A stretch of DNA of 64,000 nucleotides from Micromonospora eburnea. GTDB lineage: Bacteria > Actinomycetota > Actinomycetes > Mycobacteriales > Micromonosporaceae. A program made the position numbers and the translations under genes. The notes beneath the pieces were generated by a model that worked only from the letters and a program-made list of their open reading frames with translations, was not told the DNA's origin and did not search any database. Shown here piece after piece: positions 8,122-18,139 of the stretch. The stretch's first letter is position 1; each line of letters begins with the position of its first letter. The stretch lies in the NCBI RefSeq assembly GCF_900090225.1, contig NZ_FMHY01000002.1, forward strand, positions 3,906,001 through 3,970,000, in the 5' to 3' direction.

Positions 8122-8650
8122 CGTACCGCCGTCTCCACTCGTCCCACGCGCCGCTCGCGGCGCCGCTCCTGGTTCCCGGCGCACCTGCCGGCCGCGCGGG
8201 TACCAGGCCCATTATGCGTTGCGGATACGTACCCGCCGGGGGCCGGCGAGCGGCACCCTGGGCCCGGTCCGCTGCTGACCGTACGTCACAACCTCCTCAC
8301 TCCGGTGCCCCCTCCCTCCGGGCCGGGTGTGCCGGATGTCGACCGCGTGTCCGGCTTCGCGCCACCGCTGCCGCGCCGGGTACGCCGGTTGGCATGCTGC
8401 TCGCTCCGGCGGGGAACCAACCGATCGTGTCCGCCGTACCCAGGCCGCGCCCTCACCCGGCGCTGGCCGGCATCCCGGTGCCGGCCGGTTCGAGCACGGC
8501 CCCGTCCCTGCCGTCGGACCACGCCACGGCGGGATACCGGATCGTCCACCGGCCCATCGCCGCGGGCCGCGACCGGCCGGATCGCACCCGGCTGCGGACG
8601 CTGCCCCGGCGACCGGGGACAGCCGCCGATGGGGCAGCCGCGGCGGGCCG
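8122..8650. other. Intergenic region, no recognisable gene
   Basis: This 529-base stretch separates the divergent zur-like and dedA-like genes. Frames open here are Arg/Pro-rich and show no family pattern or ribosome site. It presumably holds both promoters; I could not pick out an AT-rich Zur box. Confidence 0.5.
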
Positions 8651-9259
8651 GTGACGGCTGGCGGCGTCCTCACCGACCTGGTGGCCCGATACGGCTACCC
8701 GGGCCTCGCCCTGCTCGTCGGGGTGGAGAGCTTCGGCATTCCGGCGCCGGGTCAGACCGCGATCATCCTCGGCGCCGGGTACGCGGCACACGGCGAACTG
8801 GCCCTCCTCGTGGTCGCGGTGACGGCGTTCCTGGCCGCGGTGGTCGGCGACAGCATCGGCTATCTGATCGGTCGCAACGGTGGGCGGCGGGTCATCCTCC
8901 GATACGGCCGCTACCTGCGTCTGACTCCCGAGCGGTTCGCGCGGCTGGAGGCGGTGATGCGCCGGCACGGACCGAAACTCGTGGTGGTCGCCCGGTTCGT
9001 GGAGGGCCTACGGCAGTTCAACGGGATCATCGCCGGCGCCACCGGCATGCCGTGGCGACGCTTCGTCCTCTACAACGCCCTCGGCGCCGCGCTCTGGGTG
9101 GCCGTGTGGGTGACCGCCGGCTACTTCGCCGGGGACCACATCCGCGCCATCGTGGCGGATCTGCACCGGGTCCAGTGGTACGTCGTCGCCGCCGCGCTCC
9201 TGCTCGCGCTCGCCTACATCGGGTGGCGGTTGGCCCGTCGGCTGGCCCGCCACGGTTGA
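8651..9259 (+). CDS. DedA-family membrane protein
   Basis: A 202-residue inner-membrane protein of the DedA/VTT family, members of which flip phospholipids or undecaprenyl phosphate across the membrane. Evidence includes GLALLVGVESFGIPAPGQT (the acidic Glu and Pro of the re-entrant loop), GDSIGYLIGRNGGRR, VVVARFVEGLRQFNGIIAG (the R-F/G pattern of the second re-entrant loop) and a C-terminal TM helix with an Arg-rich tail. The GTG start has only a weak ribosome site and is chosen because the family N-terminus begins there. It is a single-gene unit. Lipid carrier recycling is family knowledge; substrate here is unknown. Confidence 0.88.
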   Translation: MTAGGVLTDLVARYGYPGLALLVGVESFGIPAPGQTAIILGAGYAAHGELALLVVAVTAFLAAVVGDSIGYLIGRNGGRRVILRYGRYLRLTPERFARLEAVMRRHGPKLVVVARFVEGLRQFNGIIAGATGMPWRRFVLYNALGAALWVAVWVTAGYFAGDHIRAIVADLHRVQWYVVAAALLLALAYIGWRLARRLARHG

Positions 9260-9713
9260 TCGCCACCGCCGGTCATCGGGGCGGCGACCCGACCCACGCC
9301 GGGTCCACTCTCGCCCGTGAGCGAATCGGCGTTCCGCCGCGATCAGCCGGCAGCACCGCAGACCGGAAGCGGTGATGCAACCGCGGGGCGACGATCGCGC
9401 GTGTAACCAACGATGGGAAACTCGACCTACCGTCCAGCCCACTGCCCTGGACGGGTGCGGCCGCTCGCCCGCACGGGCGGCGATGGTGCCGGCACGCGCT
9501 GCCCGCACCGCCGCGACGCCTCAGCCCGGCAGCCCACCGTCGCACGACCGGCGGACCTCGGGCCGGAGGAAACGCCCGAGCAAGGGGGAACGGTTCGCCC
9601 GTAGCGACCGTCTGACGAAATGATCTTCGCCGTGCGTGCGCACGGCAGTGACACCGACATCAGCTCGCCGGCGGGCGTGGGCAGGCCGGCGTGCGACCAG
9701 GGGAGATATCACG
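9260..9713. other. Intergenic region upstream of the carboxypeptidase
   Basis: These 454 bases contain no frame with recognisable coding character. The last part carries the ribosome site GGGGAG for the next gene. I see no hairpin strong enough to call a terminator after dedA. Confidence 0.5.
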
Positions 9714-11003
9714 ATGCTCGACTCCGCGACGACCCAGGTGATCGGGCCGATCCCGACACGATCACCGGGCCGGCGTCGCGCCCGCGGGTCCGGGGTGCTG
9801 ATCAGTGGCCTGTTGGCGCTGATCCTGATCGGTACGGCGCTGTTCGCGGTCGCGCCGCTGCGCCGCCCGCTGCCCGCGCCGGCCGTCACGCGGGCCGTGC
9901 CGGCGTCGATGACCATCCCCGGTAAAGCCCCGGTGGTGCCGTGGCCGGAGACCGGGCAGGCCGCCCTCATGGTGGAGGGGGTCGGCTCGCTAGGCAGGTC
10001 GGGCGGAAGCAAGCCGGTGCCGATCGCGAGCGTGACCAAGGTGATGACAGCCTATGTGATCCTGACCGAGCATCCACTCAAGCGCGGCGAGCACGGACCG
10101 AAGCTCACCGTCAGCAAGGAGCGGGCCGCCGCGTACCCGGCGGAGCAGTCACGAAGCGAGTCCCTCGTGCCGGTGGTCGCGGGCGCGGTCTTCACCGAGC
10201 GCCAGGCGCTCCAGGCGGTGATGCTGCCGTCGGCGAACAACATGGCGCGGATCCTCGCCGAATGGGATGCCGGCAGCATCGAGGCCTTCGTCGAGAAGAT
10301 GAACGACACCGCGGCCGCGCTCGGGATGACCAACACCCATTACACCGATCCGGCCGGATACGACCCGGGCACCGTGAGCACCGCCGACGACCAGGTACTC
10401 CTGGCCCGTAGAGCGATGAAACTGCCGGCTTTCGCGGAGATCGTGGCGCAGAAGCAGGCCACCCTGCCGATCGCCGGCGTCGTGCGGAACTACAACTCAC
10501 TGGTCGGCCAGGACGGCGTCGTGGGAATCAAGACCGGGTCCACCGACGAGGCCGGCGGCTGCCTCGTCTTCGCCGCGGTCGTCAAGGTGGGCGGCCGGAA
10601 GGTCACCGTTGTCGGTGCCGTCCTGGGGCAGCCCGGCGCCAACACCCCCGTGCAACTGGCCCGGGTGTTCCGGGTGACCCGTCCGCTGGTCCGTACCGCC
10701 GCCGCCGCGGTCAGGGTGCACCCCGTCGTACGGGCGGGCGATCAGGTCGCCCTCGTCCAGGGGCCGCTCGGCGCGGTCACGACACTCAACGCCACCGAGG
10801 ACCTGAACGTGGTGGGCTGGCCCGGCCTGCGGGTACGGCTGGACGTCGACGTCCCGGAGGTGCCGGCGCGGTTGCCGGCCGAGACCGAGCATGGCCGGAT
10901 CAAGGCGGTCGCCGGCGGGGTCGTCTCGGCGGCCGTGCCGCTCCGCAGCGGCGTCGAGCTGGCGGCGCCCAGCACCTGGGAGCGCATTCGCCGGCACCGG
11001 TGA
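9714..11003 (+). CDS. D-alanyl-D-alanine carboxypeptidase (S11 family, DacC/PBP5-like)
   Basis: A 429-residue membrane-anchored penicillin-binding protein. A single N-terminal helix (about residues 28-50, VLISGLLALILIGTALFAV) anchors it. The catalytic triad of motifs is complete: SVTK with nucleophile Ser106, SAN at 173-175, and KTGST from Lys273. The C-terminal ~130 residues form a beta-rich extension as in PBP5 proteins. It trims terminal D-Ala from peptidoglycan pentapeptides outside the membrane. ATG 9714 is chosen for its GGGGAG ribosome site; an upstream frame to 9636 is unconvincing. It is a monocistronic gene ended by a hairpin. Confidence 0.93.
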   Translation: MLDSATTQVIGPIPTRSPGRRRARGSGVLISGLLALILIGTALFAVAPLRRPLPAPAVTRAVPASMTIPGKAPVVPWPETGQAALMVEGVGSLGRSGGSKPVPIASVTKVMTAYVILTEHPLKRGEHGPKLTVSKERAAAYPAEQSRSESLVPVVAGAVFTERQALQAVMLPSANNMARILAEWDAGSIEAFVEKMNDTAAALGMTNTHYTDPAGYDPGTVSTADDQVLLARRAMKLPAFAEIVAQKQATLPIAGVVRNYNSLVGQDGVVGIKTGSTDEAGGCLVFAAVVKVGGRKVTVVGAVLGQPGANTPVQLARVFRVTRPLVRTAAAAVRVHPVVRAGDQVALVQGPLGAVTTLNATEDLNVVGWPGLRVRLDVDVPEVPARLPAETEHGRIKAVAGGVVSAAVPLRSGVELAAPSTWERIRRHR

Positions 11004-11027
11004 GCCGCGTCTGATCGTGCACCTGGC

Positions 11028-11066
11028 CGAGGTGGCGGTATCCCTCCTCCCGGGGCCGCCACCTCG
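11028..11066 (+). terminator. Hairpin terminator after the carboxypeptidase gene
   Basis: An 11-bp stem, CGAGGTGGCGG at 11028 with CCGCCACCTCG at 11056, is flanked by outer CTGATCG and CGATCAG segments that could extend the pairing. It lies 25 bases after the stop. Confidence 0.65.
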
Positions 11067-11324
11067 ATCAGGGCCCATCGACGACGGGCAACCGCCTGAC
11101 GGGGGCTGATGCGCGTTTCGTCACCGCCGGGCGACAATGCGGCCTGGCGGGCGGCTGGCGCCATTCGGGTGCGCGGGCGGAGATGTTCCCCCGCCACCCG
11201 GACAGTCGCGTGGCCTACCGGCCCGGCTTGCGGGTACTCCTCGGGCGGCGATCACAGTGCGGGCCCGGGCCACACGGGTAGACTGCGGCGCACGAAGGCG
11301 TGCGGCGGAGGGAGGTGGTACGCG

Positions 11325-11390
11325 ATGGGCAATGAGCCCCCCAGTACCACCAGCATCCCGAGCACCACCACCCCCGCGACCGCCGCGTAG
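11325..11390 (+). CDS. Putative 21-residue leader peptide upstream of corA
   Basis: A 21-codon ORF with an exceptionally good ribosome site (GGAGGGAGG, 9 bases before ATG) lies in the corA leader and ends 67 bases before the corA start. The peptide starts MGNEPPSTTSIP and is rich in Pro and Thr, with an acidic residue followed by two prolines near the N-terminus. Enterobacterial corA and mgtA leaders carry comparable short ORFs (corL, mgtL) in which Pro and acidic codons destabilise the ribosome at low magnesium. Function here is inference from position and composition. An overlapping frame on the opposite strand is the main alternative. Confidence 0.45.
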   Translation: MGNEPPSTTSIPSTTTPATAA

Positions 11391-11457
11391 CCAACAGGGC
11401 GCCGGCGGCGGAGTGCGGGGTGTGCCCCCCGCTCCATCCGCCCTGAGGGAGACCCTC

Positions 11458-12603
11458 ATGCCCGCGAAGCGCCGCACGTTCCTGCTGCCCGCCGGCCTGA
11501 CCCGCCGTCGGACGCACATCGCCGCGCCCGACACCGGCGAGCCGGCCACGGACCCGGCCACCGCGACCGCCGGCCCACCGGACAGTCGGCTCATCGACAG
11601 CGCCGTCTACACCCGCGGCCACCGGTACGCCTCCCCGAACAGCCTCGCCGAGACCTACCAGTGCCTGCACGAGCAGGACGAGGCGATGGCCTGGATCGGG
11701 CTCTACCGGCCCAACGCCGACCAGATCGCCTCCCTGGCCGAGGAGTTCAAGCTGCACCACCTGGCCGTCGAGGACGCCATCACCGCCCACCAACGGCCCA
11801 AACTCGAACGCTACGGCGACACCCTCTTCGTGGTGCTGCGCGCCGCCCGCTACGACGACGAACGCGAAGAGGTCGAGTTCAGCGAGCTGCACCTGTTCAT
11901 CGGGCCCGGTTTCGTCATCACCGTCCGGCACGGCGAGGCGCCCGACCTCGCCACCGTCCGGCGGCGGATGGAGGCCGAGCCCGAGATGCTCGCCCGCGGC
12001 CCGGAGGCCGTGCTGTACGCGATCCTCGATCAGGTGGTCGACGGTTACGCGCCCGTCGTCTCCGGGCTGGAGAACGACATCGACGAGATCGAGACCGAGG
12101 TCTTCGGCGGTGACCCGAAGGTCAGCCGCCGCATCTACGAACTCAGCCGCGAGGTCATCGAGTTCCAGCGGGCCGCCCGCCCACTCCTCGGCGTGCTGAA
12201 CGCCCTCAGCACCGGCTTCGCCAAGTACGGCACCGAGGAGGAGCTGCAACGGTACCTGCGCGATGTCGCCGACCACCTCACCCAGGTCGTCGAACGCGTC
12301 GACGGGTTCCGACACCTGTTGCAGAACATCCTCACCGTCAACGCCACCCTGGTGAACCAGCAGCAGAACGAGGAGATGCGCAGCCTCACCGCCGCCAGCT
12401 ACGAGCAGAACGAGGAGATCAAGAAGATCTCCTCGTGGGCCGCGATCCTGTTCGCCCCCACCCTCATCGGGACCGTCTACGGGATGAACTTCGAACACAT
12501 GCCCGAGCTGAAGTGGCACTTCGGGTATCTGTTCGCGATCGTCCTCATGGGCCTGGTCTGCACCGGCCTCTATCTCATCTTCAAACGCCGCAACTGGCTC
12601 TGA
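11458..12603 (+). CDS. corA: CorA-type magnesium/divalent cation channel
   Basis: A 381-residue CorA-family transporter. A long acidic, helical cytoplasmic domain (residues ~50-320; for example ENDIDEIETEVFGGDPKVSRRIYELSREVIEFQRAARPL in blocks) precedes two C-terminal transmembrane helices. The signature GMN motif, GTVYGMNFEHMPE, sits at residues 342-344 just before the short external loop, and the C-terminus is the basic KRRNW. It acts as a pentamer importing Mg2+ (possibly Co2+/Ni2+). ATG 11458 follows GAGGGAGACCCTC, which is both ribosome site and small inverted repeat and could sequester the start. The leader ORF upstream suggests translation-linked regulation. Confidence 0.95.
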   Translation: MPAKRRTFLLPAGLTRRRTHIAAPDTGEPATDPATATAGPPDSRLIDSAVYTRGHRYASPNSLAETYQCLHEQDEAMAWIGLYRPNADQIASLAEEFKLHHLAVEDAITAHQRPKLERYGDTLFVVLRAARYDDEREEVEFSELHLFIGPGFVITVRHGEAPDLATVRRRMEAEPEMLARGPEAVLYAILDQVVDGYAPVVSGLENDIDEIETEVFGGDPKVSRRIYELSREVIEFQRAARPLLGVLNALSTGFAKYGTEEELQRYLRDVADHLTQVVERVDGFRHLLQNILTVNATLVNQQQNEEMRSLTAASYEQNEEIKKISSWAAILFAPTLIGTVYGMNFEHMPELKWHFGYLFAIVLMGLVCTGLYLIFKRRNWL

Positions 12604-12639
12604 GATCCGCCACTGTGCGGCGCCGGTGCCGGCCCCGAA

Positions 12640-12675
12640 CGTCCGGGCCGGCCCGTGGGTGGGCCGGCCCGGACG
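12640..12675. terminator. Bidirectional terminator between corA and katG
   Basis: A perfect 15-bp inverted repeat (12640-12654 with 12661-12675, 6-base loop) lies between the convergent corA and katG stops, so it can serve both. Confidence 0.8.
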
Positions 12676-12681
12676 GCGGGA

Positions 12682-14913
<2,232 letters not shown>

Positions 14914-14947
14914 CAGATTCCTTCCGTGACGTGAGGCACCGAATGGG

Positions 14948-15379
14948 TCAGGAATTGGCTGTGGCGCAACAAGCGGGGCACATGCCCCAGTAGACGACCT
15001 CGGCCTCGTCGATGGAGAAGCCGTGGTCGTCGGACGCGGTCAGGCAGGGCGCCTCACCGATGGCGCAGTTGACGTCGGCGATGAGGCCGCACGACCGGCA
15101 CACGACGTGGTGGTGGTTGTCCCCGACCCGCGATTCGTAGCGCGCCACGAAACCAGGTGGCTCGATGCGCCGCAGCAGACCCGCGCCGGTCAGCACCCGC
15201 AGGACGTCGTACACCGCCTGGCGGGAGACCGCGGGAAGGTCTCTGCGCACGGCGCCGATGATCGAGTCGGTGTCGGCGTGCGGATGCGCGTGCACCGCGT
15301 TCAGCACCGCTACCCGGGGTCGGGTCACGCGCAACGCGGCCCCGCGCAGCATCCGCTGGGAGTCCAGGGGCGTGGCCAC
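14948..15379 (-). CDS. furA: FurA-type repressor of katG
   Basis: A 143-residue Fur-family repressor, closely patterned on actinobacterial FurA: LRVTRPRVAVLNAVHAHPHAD, VSRQAVYDVLRVL, YESRVGDNHHHVVCRSCG, GEAPCLTASDDHGF and a C-terminal CPACC. It should bind iron and respond to peroxide, repressing the furA-katG operon. GTG 15379 is chosen because it aligns with the family start and lies exactly 7 bases after a -10-like CAGACT, implying a leaderless message; an apparent extension to 15898 runs through the promoter and the divergent gene. It is the first gene of the operon. Confidence 0.94.
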   Translation of the reverse strand: MATPLDSQRMLRGAALRVTRPRVAVLNAVHAHPHADTDSIIGAVRRDLPAVSRQAVYDVLRVLTGAGLLRRIEPPGFVARYESRVGDNHHHVVCRSCGLIADVNCAIGEAPCLTASDDHGFSIDEAEVVYWGMCPACCATANS

Positions 15380-15420
15380 GTCCCAGAGTCTGGCCGCTTT
15401 TCTGGAATCAGTCAAGAAAA
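15380..15420 (-). promoter_or_regulatory. furA promoter with FurA-type operator
   Basis: On the minus strand, TTGACT (15415-15410) and CAGACT (15392-15387) are separated by 17 bases, and the furA GTG begins 8 bases after the -10. A 6-bp inverted repeat TTTTCT...AGAAAA (15420-15415 with 15403-15398) overlaps the -35. It is AT-rich in an otherwise GC-rich region, as described for mycobacterial and Streptomyces furA operators. Confidence 0.75.
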
Positions 15421-15654
15421 TGCGCCCACCATCACCCTGGGCCAACACAGCGCCACGCACCGCCACAGAACTCGACCTCCGCTGCGCGGAACCGGGCGTA
15501 TCCCGGCGGCCGCACCGGGTCGTCCTATGGGGACAGCGGATCCGGACGTGTTCCCCTATCGTGGCCGGCGGGACGGACGCAGCGATCCGTTGCGAGCTAC
15601 CCGCTCGCCGACGCCCGATGACCTTTACCACGTTCCGGACGGGGGAGTTACGAA

Positions 15655-16680
15655 GTGGCGAGCAAGGTGAATCGTCGGACCGCACTGGGTCTCGGCACGG
15701 TGGCCACCGCCGGTGCCGTACTTGGGATGCCGGGTCCGGCCATGGGGGCACCGGGCAACGCGACCGGCGACGGTTCGCGCACCACGACAGGCGGCTCCCC
15801 GGCAAGCCGCGTCGCCGAGGCGTACCAGCGGGAGAAGACCCGGGCCGGCGGAAACTGGTACGCGTACCTGAGCGTCGCGGGCGCCGGCGGGACGCCACAG
15901 GTGGCCGCGCAGGAGCGGGCCGACACGGTGGTCGAGGCCTACAGCGTCAACAAGATCGCGGTGGCCGTCGCGGTGCTGGACAAGGTCGATCGGGGCCTGC
16001 TGACGCTCGACCAGCGGGTGGAGGTGACCGCGGCGATCGTGGTGCCCGGCGGTGACGGCATCTTCGGCCTCGACAACGCCTACCCGAGTTCGGTGACGCT
16101 GGGGCATGCGCTCGCCGCGTTGCTTACCGTCTCGGACGACACGGCCGTCCGGCTCTGTGGGCTGGTCTGCCCCGCCGCCGAGCTCAACGAGATCCTGGTT
16201 GCCAAGGGCTTCCCCAACACCCAGGTGGAACCGGTCGCCAACCCGAACCGGTTCTTCCTCGGCACCAGCACCGCCCGGGAGACCCACAACCTGTTGCAGG
16301 CGCTGGTCGTCGGCACCCTGCTCTCGCCCGCCTCGACGGCCTTCCTGATCAACCTGCTGCGTTCCCCGATCGCCTTCACCGACGGGATCCGCCGCACCAT
16401 GTCGTCCGACGAGCGGGCCCGGGTCGCCACCAAGGCGGGCTGGTTCGCCGACGCCCGCCACGAGGCCGGGATCATCTTCGACCCGGCCGGCGCGCCGGTG
16501 CTGACGTACGTTCTGTTCGCCGACGGGCAGGCCGGGGCCGACAACTTCGGCGCCACGCACCCGGCGGTGCAGGCCCGGGCCGCGATGGGTCCGAAGTTCC
16601 TGACGGCGGTGAGCGGGCTGACCAATTCCGCCGCGCCGGCCCGCCGGCCGCGCACCTACCGGCCGACCAACGGCGGCTGA
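15655..16680 (+). CDS. Tat-exported serine hydrolase of the class A beta-lactamase fold
   Basis: A 341-residue exported protein. The N-terminus NRRTALGLGTVATAGAVLG is a twin-arginine (Tat) signal. The active-site motifs match the class A beta-lactamase/PBP-like fold: SVNK (Ser97, Lys100), SDD at 160-162 in place of SDN, and KAG at 260-262 in place of KTG. No ExxxN omega-loop motif is evident, so beta-lactam hydrolysis is doubtful. GTG start is supported by GGGGGAG about 7 bases upstream. It is divergent from furA-katG and closed by a hairpin. A carboxypeptidase or esterase role is equally possible. Confidence 0.85.
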   Translation: MASKVNRRTALGLGTVATAGAVLGMPGPAMGAPGNATGDGSRTTTGGSPASRVAEAYQREKTRAGGNWYAYLSVAGAGGTPQVAAQERADTVVEAYSVNKIAVAVAVLDKVDRGLLTLDQRVEVTAAIVVPGGDGIFGLDNAYPSSVTLGHALAALLTVSDDTAVRLCGLVCPAAELNEILVAKGFPNTQVEPVANPNRFFLGTSTARETHNLLQALVVGTLLSPASTAFLINLLRSPIAFTDGIRRTMSSDERARVATKAGWFADARHEAGIIFDPAGAPVLTYVLFADGQAGADNFGATHPAVQARAAMGPKFLTAVSGLTNSAAPARRPRTYRPTNGG

Positions 16681-16718
16681 ACCGGCCGCCCGGACCTGTT
16701 CGGCCCACGATCAGCCGC

Positions 16719-16753
16719 TGCCCGGGCCCACTGCCAGTCGGTGGGCCCGGGCA
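16719..16753. terminator. Hairpin terminator after the Tat-exported hydrolase
   Basis: A perfect 13-bp stem (16719-16731 with 16741-16753) and a 9-base loop lie between two convergent genes, so it may stop transcription from both sides. Confidence 0.75.
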
Positions 16754-16828
16754 CGCCCTGCTCTGGTCAGGCCCGGATGTCGGCAGCTTGAGGCACCAGG
16801 CCCGGCGAGTCGACAGGTTCGGCGGCCG

Positions 16829-18067
16829 CTAGCGTCTGGTCCGGCGGGACCTGGCCGTCCCGAACAGGCCCGCGCCGACCAGGCCCGCCCCCACCAGGGC
16901 CACCACTCCGAGTACGCCCGCAAGGTCCCGACGGCCGCGAGGGCCAGCGGCGGCCGGTGACCCCGGGGCGGCCGTGGCCGGGTGGGACGCCTTCGCCGGT
17001 TGCGACGCCGTGGCCGGTTGCGACGCCGTGGCCGCGACGCGGGGCGCCGGGTACCGCAGGATGGTGGGTCGGGTGCCCGCCGGCTGGTCCGCGGTTTCCG
17101 AGACGGTGAGCAGAAAACGACCGTCCGGGGTGTACGTGATGGACTCGCCCTGCGGCTCGTCGGGCAGGGGAATGATCCGTGGTGTCCCGGAGGTCAGTGC
17201 GCCGACGACGTCACCGTCGGGGACGTCGAACTCGAACGCGTCGGCGTACGTGCGCAGTACCACCCGCCGCCCGTCCGGCGCGGTGGCAGCCCCGGTGACG
17301 ACCGCGCGACCGAGGAAGCCGAACGGGTTGCGCGTGTTCGTGCCGGGAAGCCGCACCTGTCCACGGCGCGCCATCGGCACCGTCCCGCCCGGCACCAGCT
17401 CACGGGTCGGGGCGTAGATGCCCGCCGCGCCGCCCTGTTTCGTGACGATCAGAGGCCGGCCGTCGCCGGTCAACAGGAGCGCCTCCGCGTCGTGCGGCCC
17501 GTCGGGGTAGGTCAGCCGATGCAGCAACGGCCGATCGCTGCCGGGTGCGAGCCGCCACACGGCGACGGTCTCGCGGGAACGGCTGTTGTCGCCGATGTCG
17601 GCGATCCAGATCGTGCCGTCCGGCCCCAGAGCCAGATCCTCCGTATCGCGCGGCCGCGACGGATACCGCAGCGTCCGCACCACTCGGCAGTCGGCGGCGA
17701 GAAAGAAGATTCGCCGCCGGGGCTCCTCGTCGGCGCTGTCGTTGACCACGACGAAGCCGTTCCGTGTGGCGGCCATGCCGGAGATCTCGGTGAGCCGACT
17801 GTCGCGCACCTGGCACAGCGGCACGCCGCCGCCCGGGGAGGGGCTGGGTGACGCTCCGGCCACCGCCGCGCTGGCCGGTCCCATGACGTACGCGGCAACG
17901 GCCGACCACGCCACCACCCGCCACCGCGCTGACCTCCGGCGCTCTCCCACAGCCCCTCGCTTCGCTCGCCCGGGCCGCGCCCGCCGGTCCTCGGCGATCC
18001 CCGCCTGCCTGTCGTGGATATCCGGGTCCGGGGGCTCATGCTGCCAGTCCCGCCGCGTTTCGGCCAC
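16829..18067 (-). CDS. Exported beta-propeller-like protein with C-terminal membrane anchor
   Basis: A 412-residue exported protein of unknown function. An N-terminal hydrophobic segment (WRVVAWSAVAAYVMGPASAAVAGA, about 49-72) resembles a signal peptide. The core (about 80-335) has repeated strand patterns such as LALGPDGTIWIADIGDNS, LLLTGDGRPLIVTKQGG and ITYTPDGRFLLTVSET, consistent with an NHL/YncE-like propeller. A low-complexity Ala/Ser/Gln/Pro hinge with repeated ATASQPA units precedes a last TM helix (GVLGVVALVGAGLVGAGLFG) and Arg-rich tail, like a cell-surface anchor. GTG 18067 lacks a good ribosome site; GTG 17950, directly before the signal peptide, may be the real start. No partner gene is evident. 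Confidence 0.75.
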   Translation of the reverse strand: MAETRRDWQHEPPDPDIHDRQAGIAEDRRARPGRAKRGAVGERRRSARWRVVAWSAVAAYVMGPASAAVAGASPSPSPGGGVPLCQVRDSRLTEISGMAATRNGFVVVNDSADEEPRRRIFFLAADCRVVRTLRYPSRPRDTEDLALGPDGTIWIADIGDNSRSRETVAVWRLAPGSDRPLLHRLTYPDGPHDAEALLLTGDGRPLIVTKQGGAAGIYAPTRELVPGGTVPMARRGQVRLPGTNTRNPFGFLGRAVVTGAATAPDGRRVVLRTYADAFEFDVPDGDVVGALTSGTPRIIPLPDEPQGESITYTPDGRFLLTVSETADQPAGTRPTILRYPAPRVAATASQPATASQPAKASHPATAAPGSPAAAGPRGRRDLAGVLGVVALVGAGLVGAGLFGTARSRRTRR

Positions 18068-18102
18068 CTCGGTGTGGTCGTGGGCAACGTGCTGTACGGC
18101 AC

Positions 18103-18128
18103 GCGGCCCCGCCGCTGGGCGGGGCCGC
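18103..18128 (-). terminator. Hairpin terminator of the CBM2 protein gene
   Basis: A perfect 11-bp stem (18103-18113 with 18118-18128) and a 4-base loop lie 11 bases beyond the stop of the minus-strand CBM2 gene. Confidence 0.75.
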
Positions 18129-18139
18129 GCGTGGTTCCG

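Noticed and set aside
8286..8549. Candidate small gene between zur-like and dedA-like genes
   Set aside because: The frame is Arg/Gly-rich, has no ribosome site, and shows no recognisable pattern on either strand.
11252..11437. 61-codon minus-strand ORF with one hydrophobic stretch upstream of corA
   Set aside because: The hydrophobic stretch is the antisense of the Pro/Thr-rich leader ORF; the plus-strand ORF has a far better ribosome site. A small membrane protein cannot be wholly excluded.
14948..15898. Long version of the furA frame (316 codons)
   Set aside because: The first ~170 codons cover the furA promoter and the start of the divergent Tat-exported protein gene; the family N-terminus begins at 15379.
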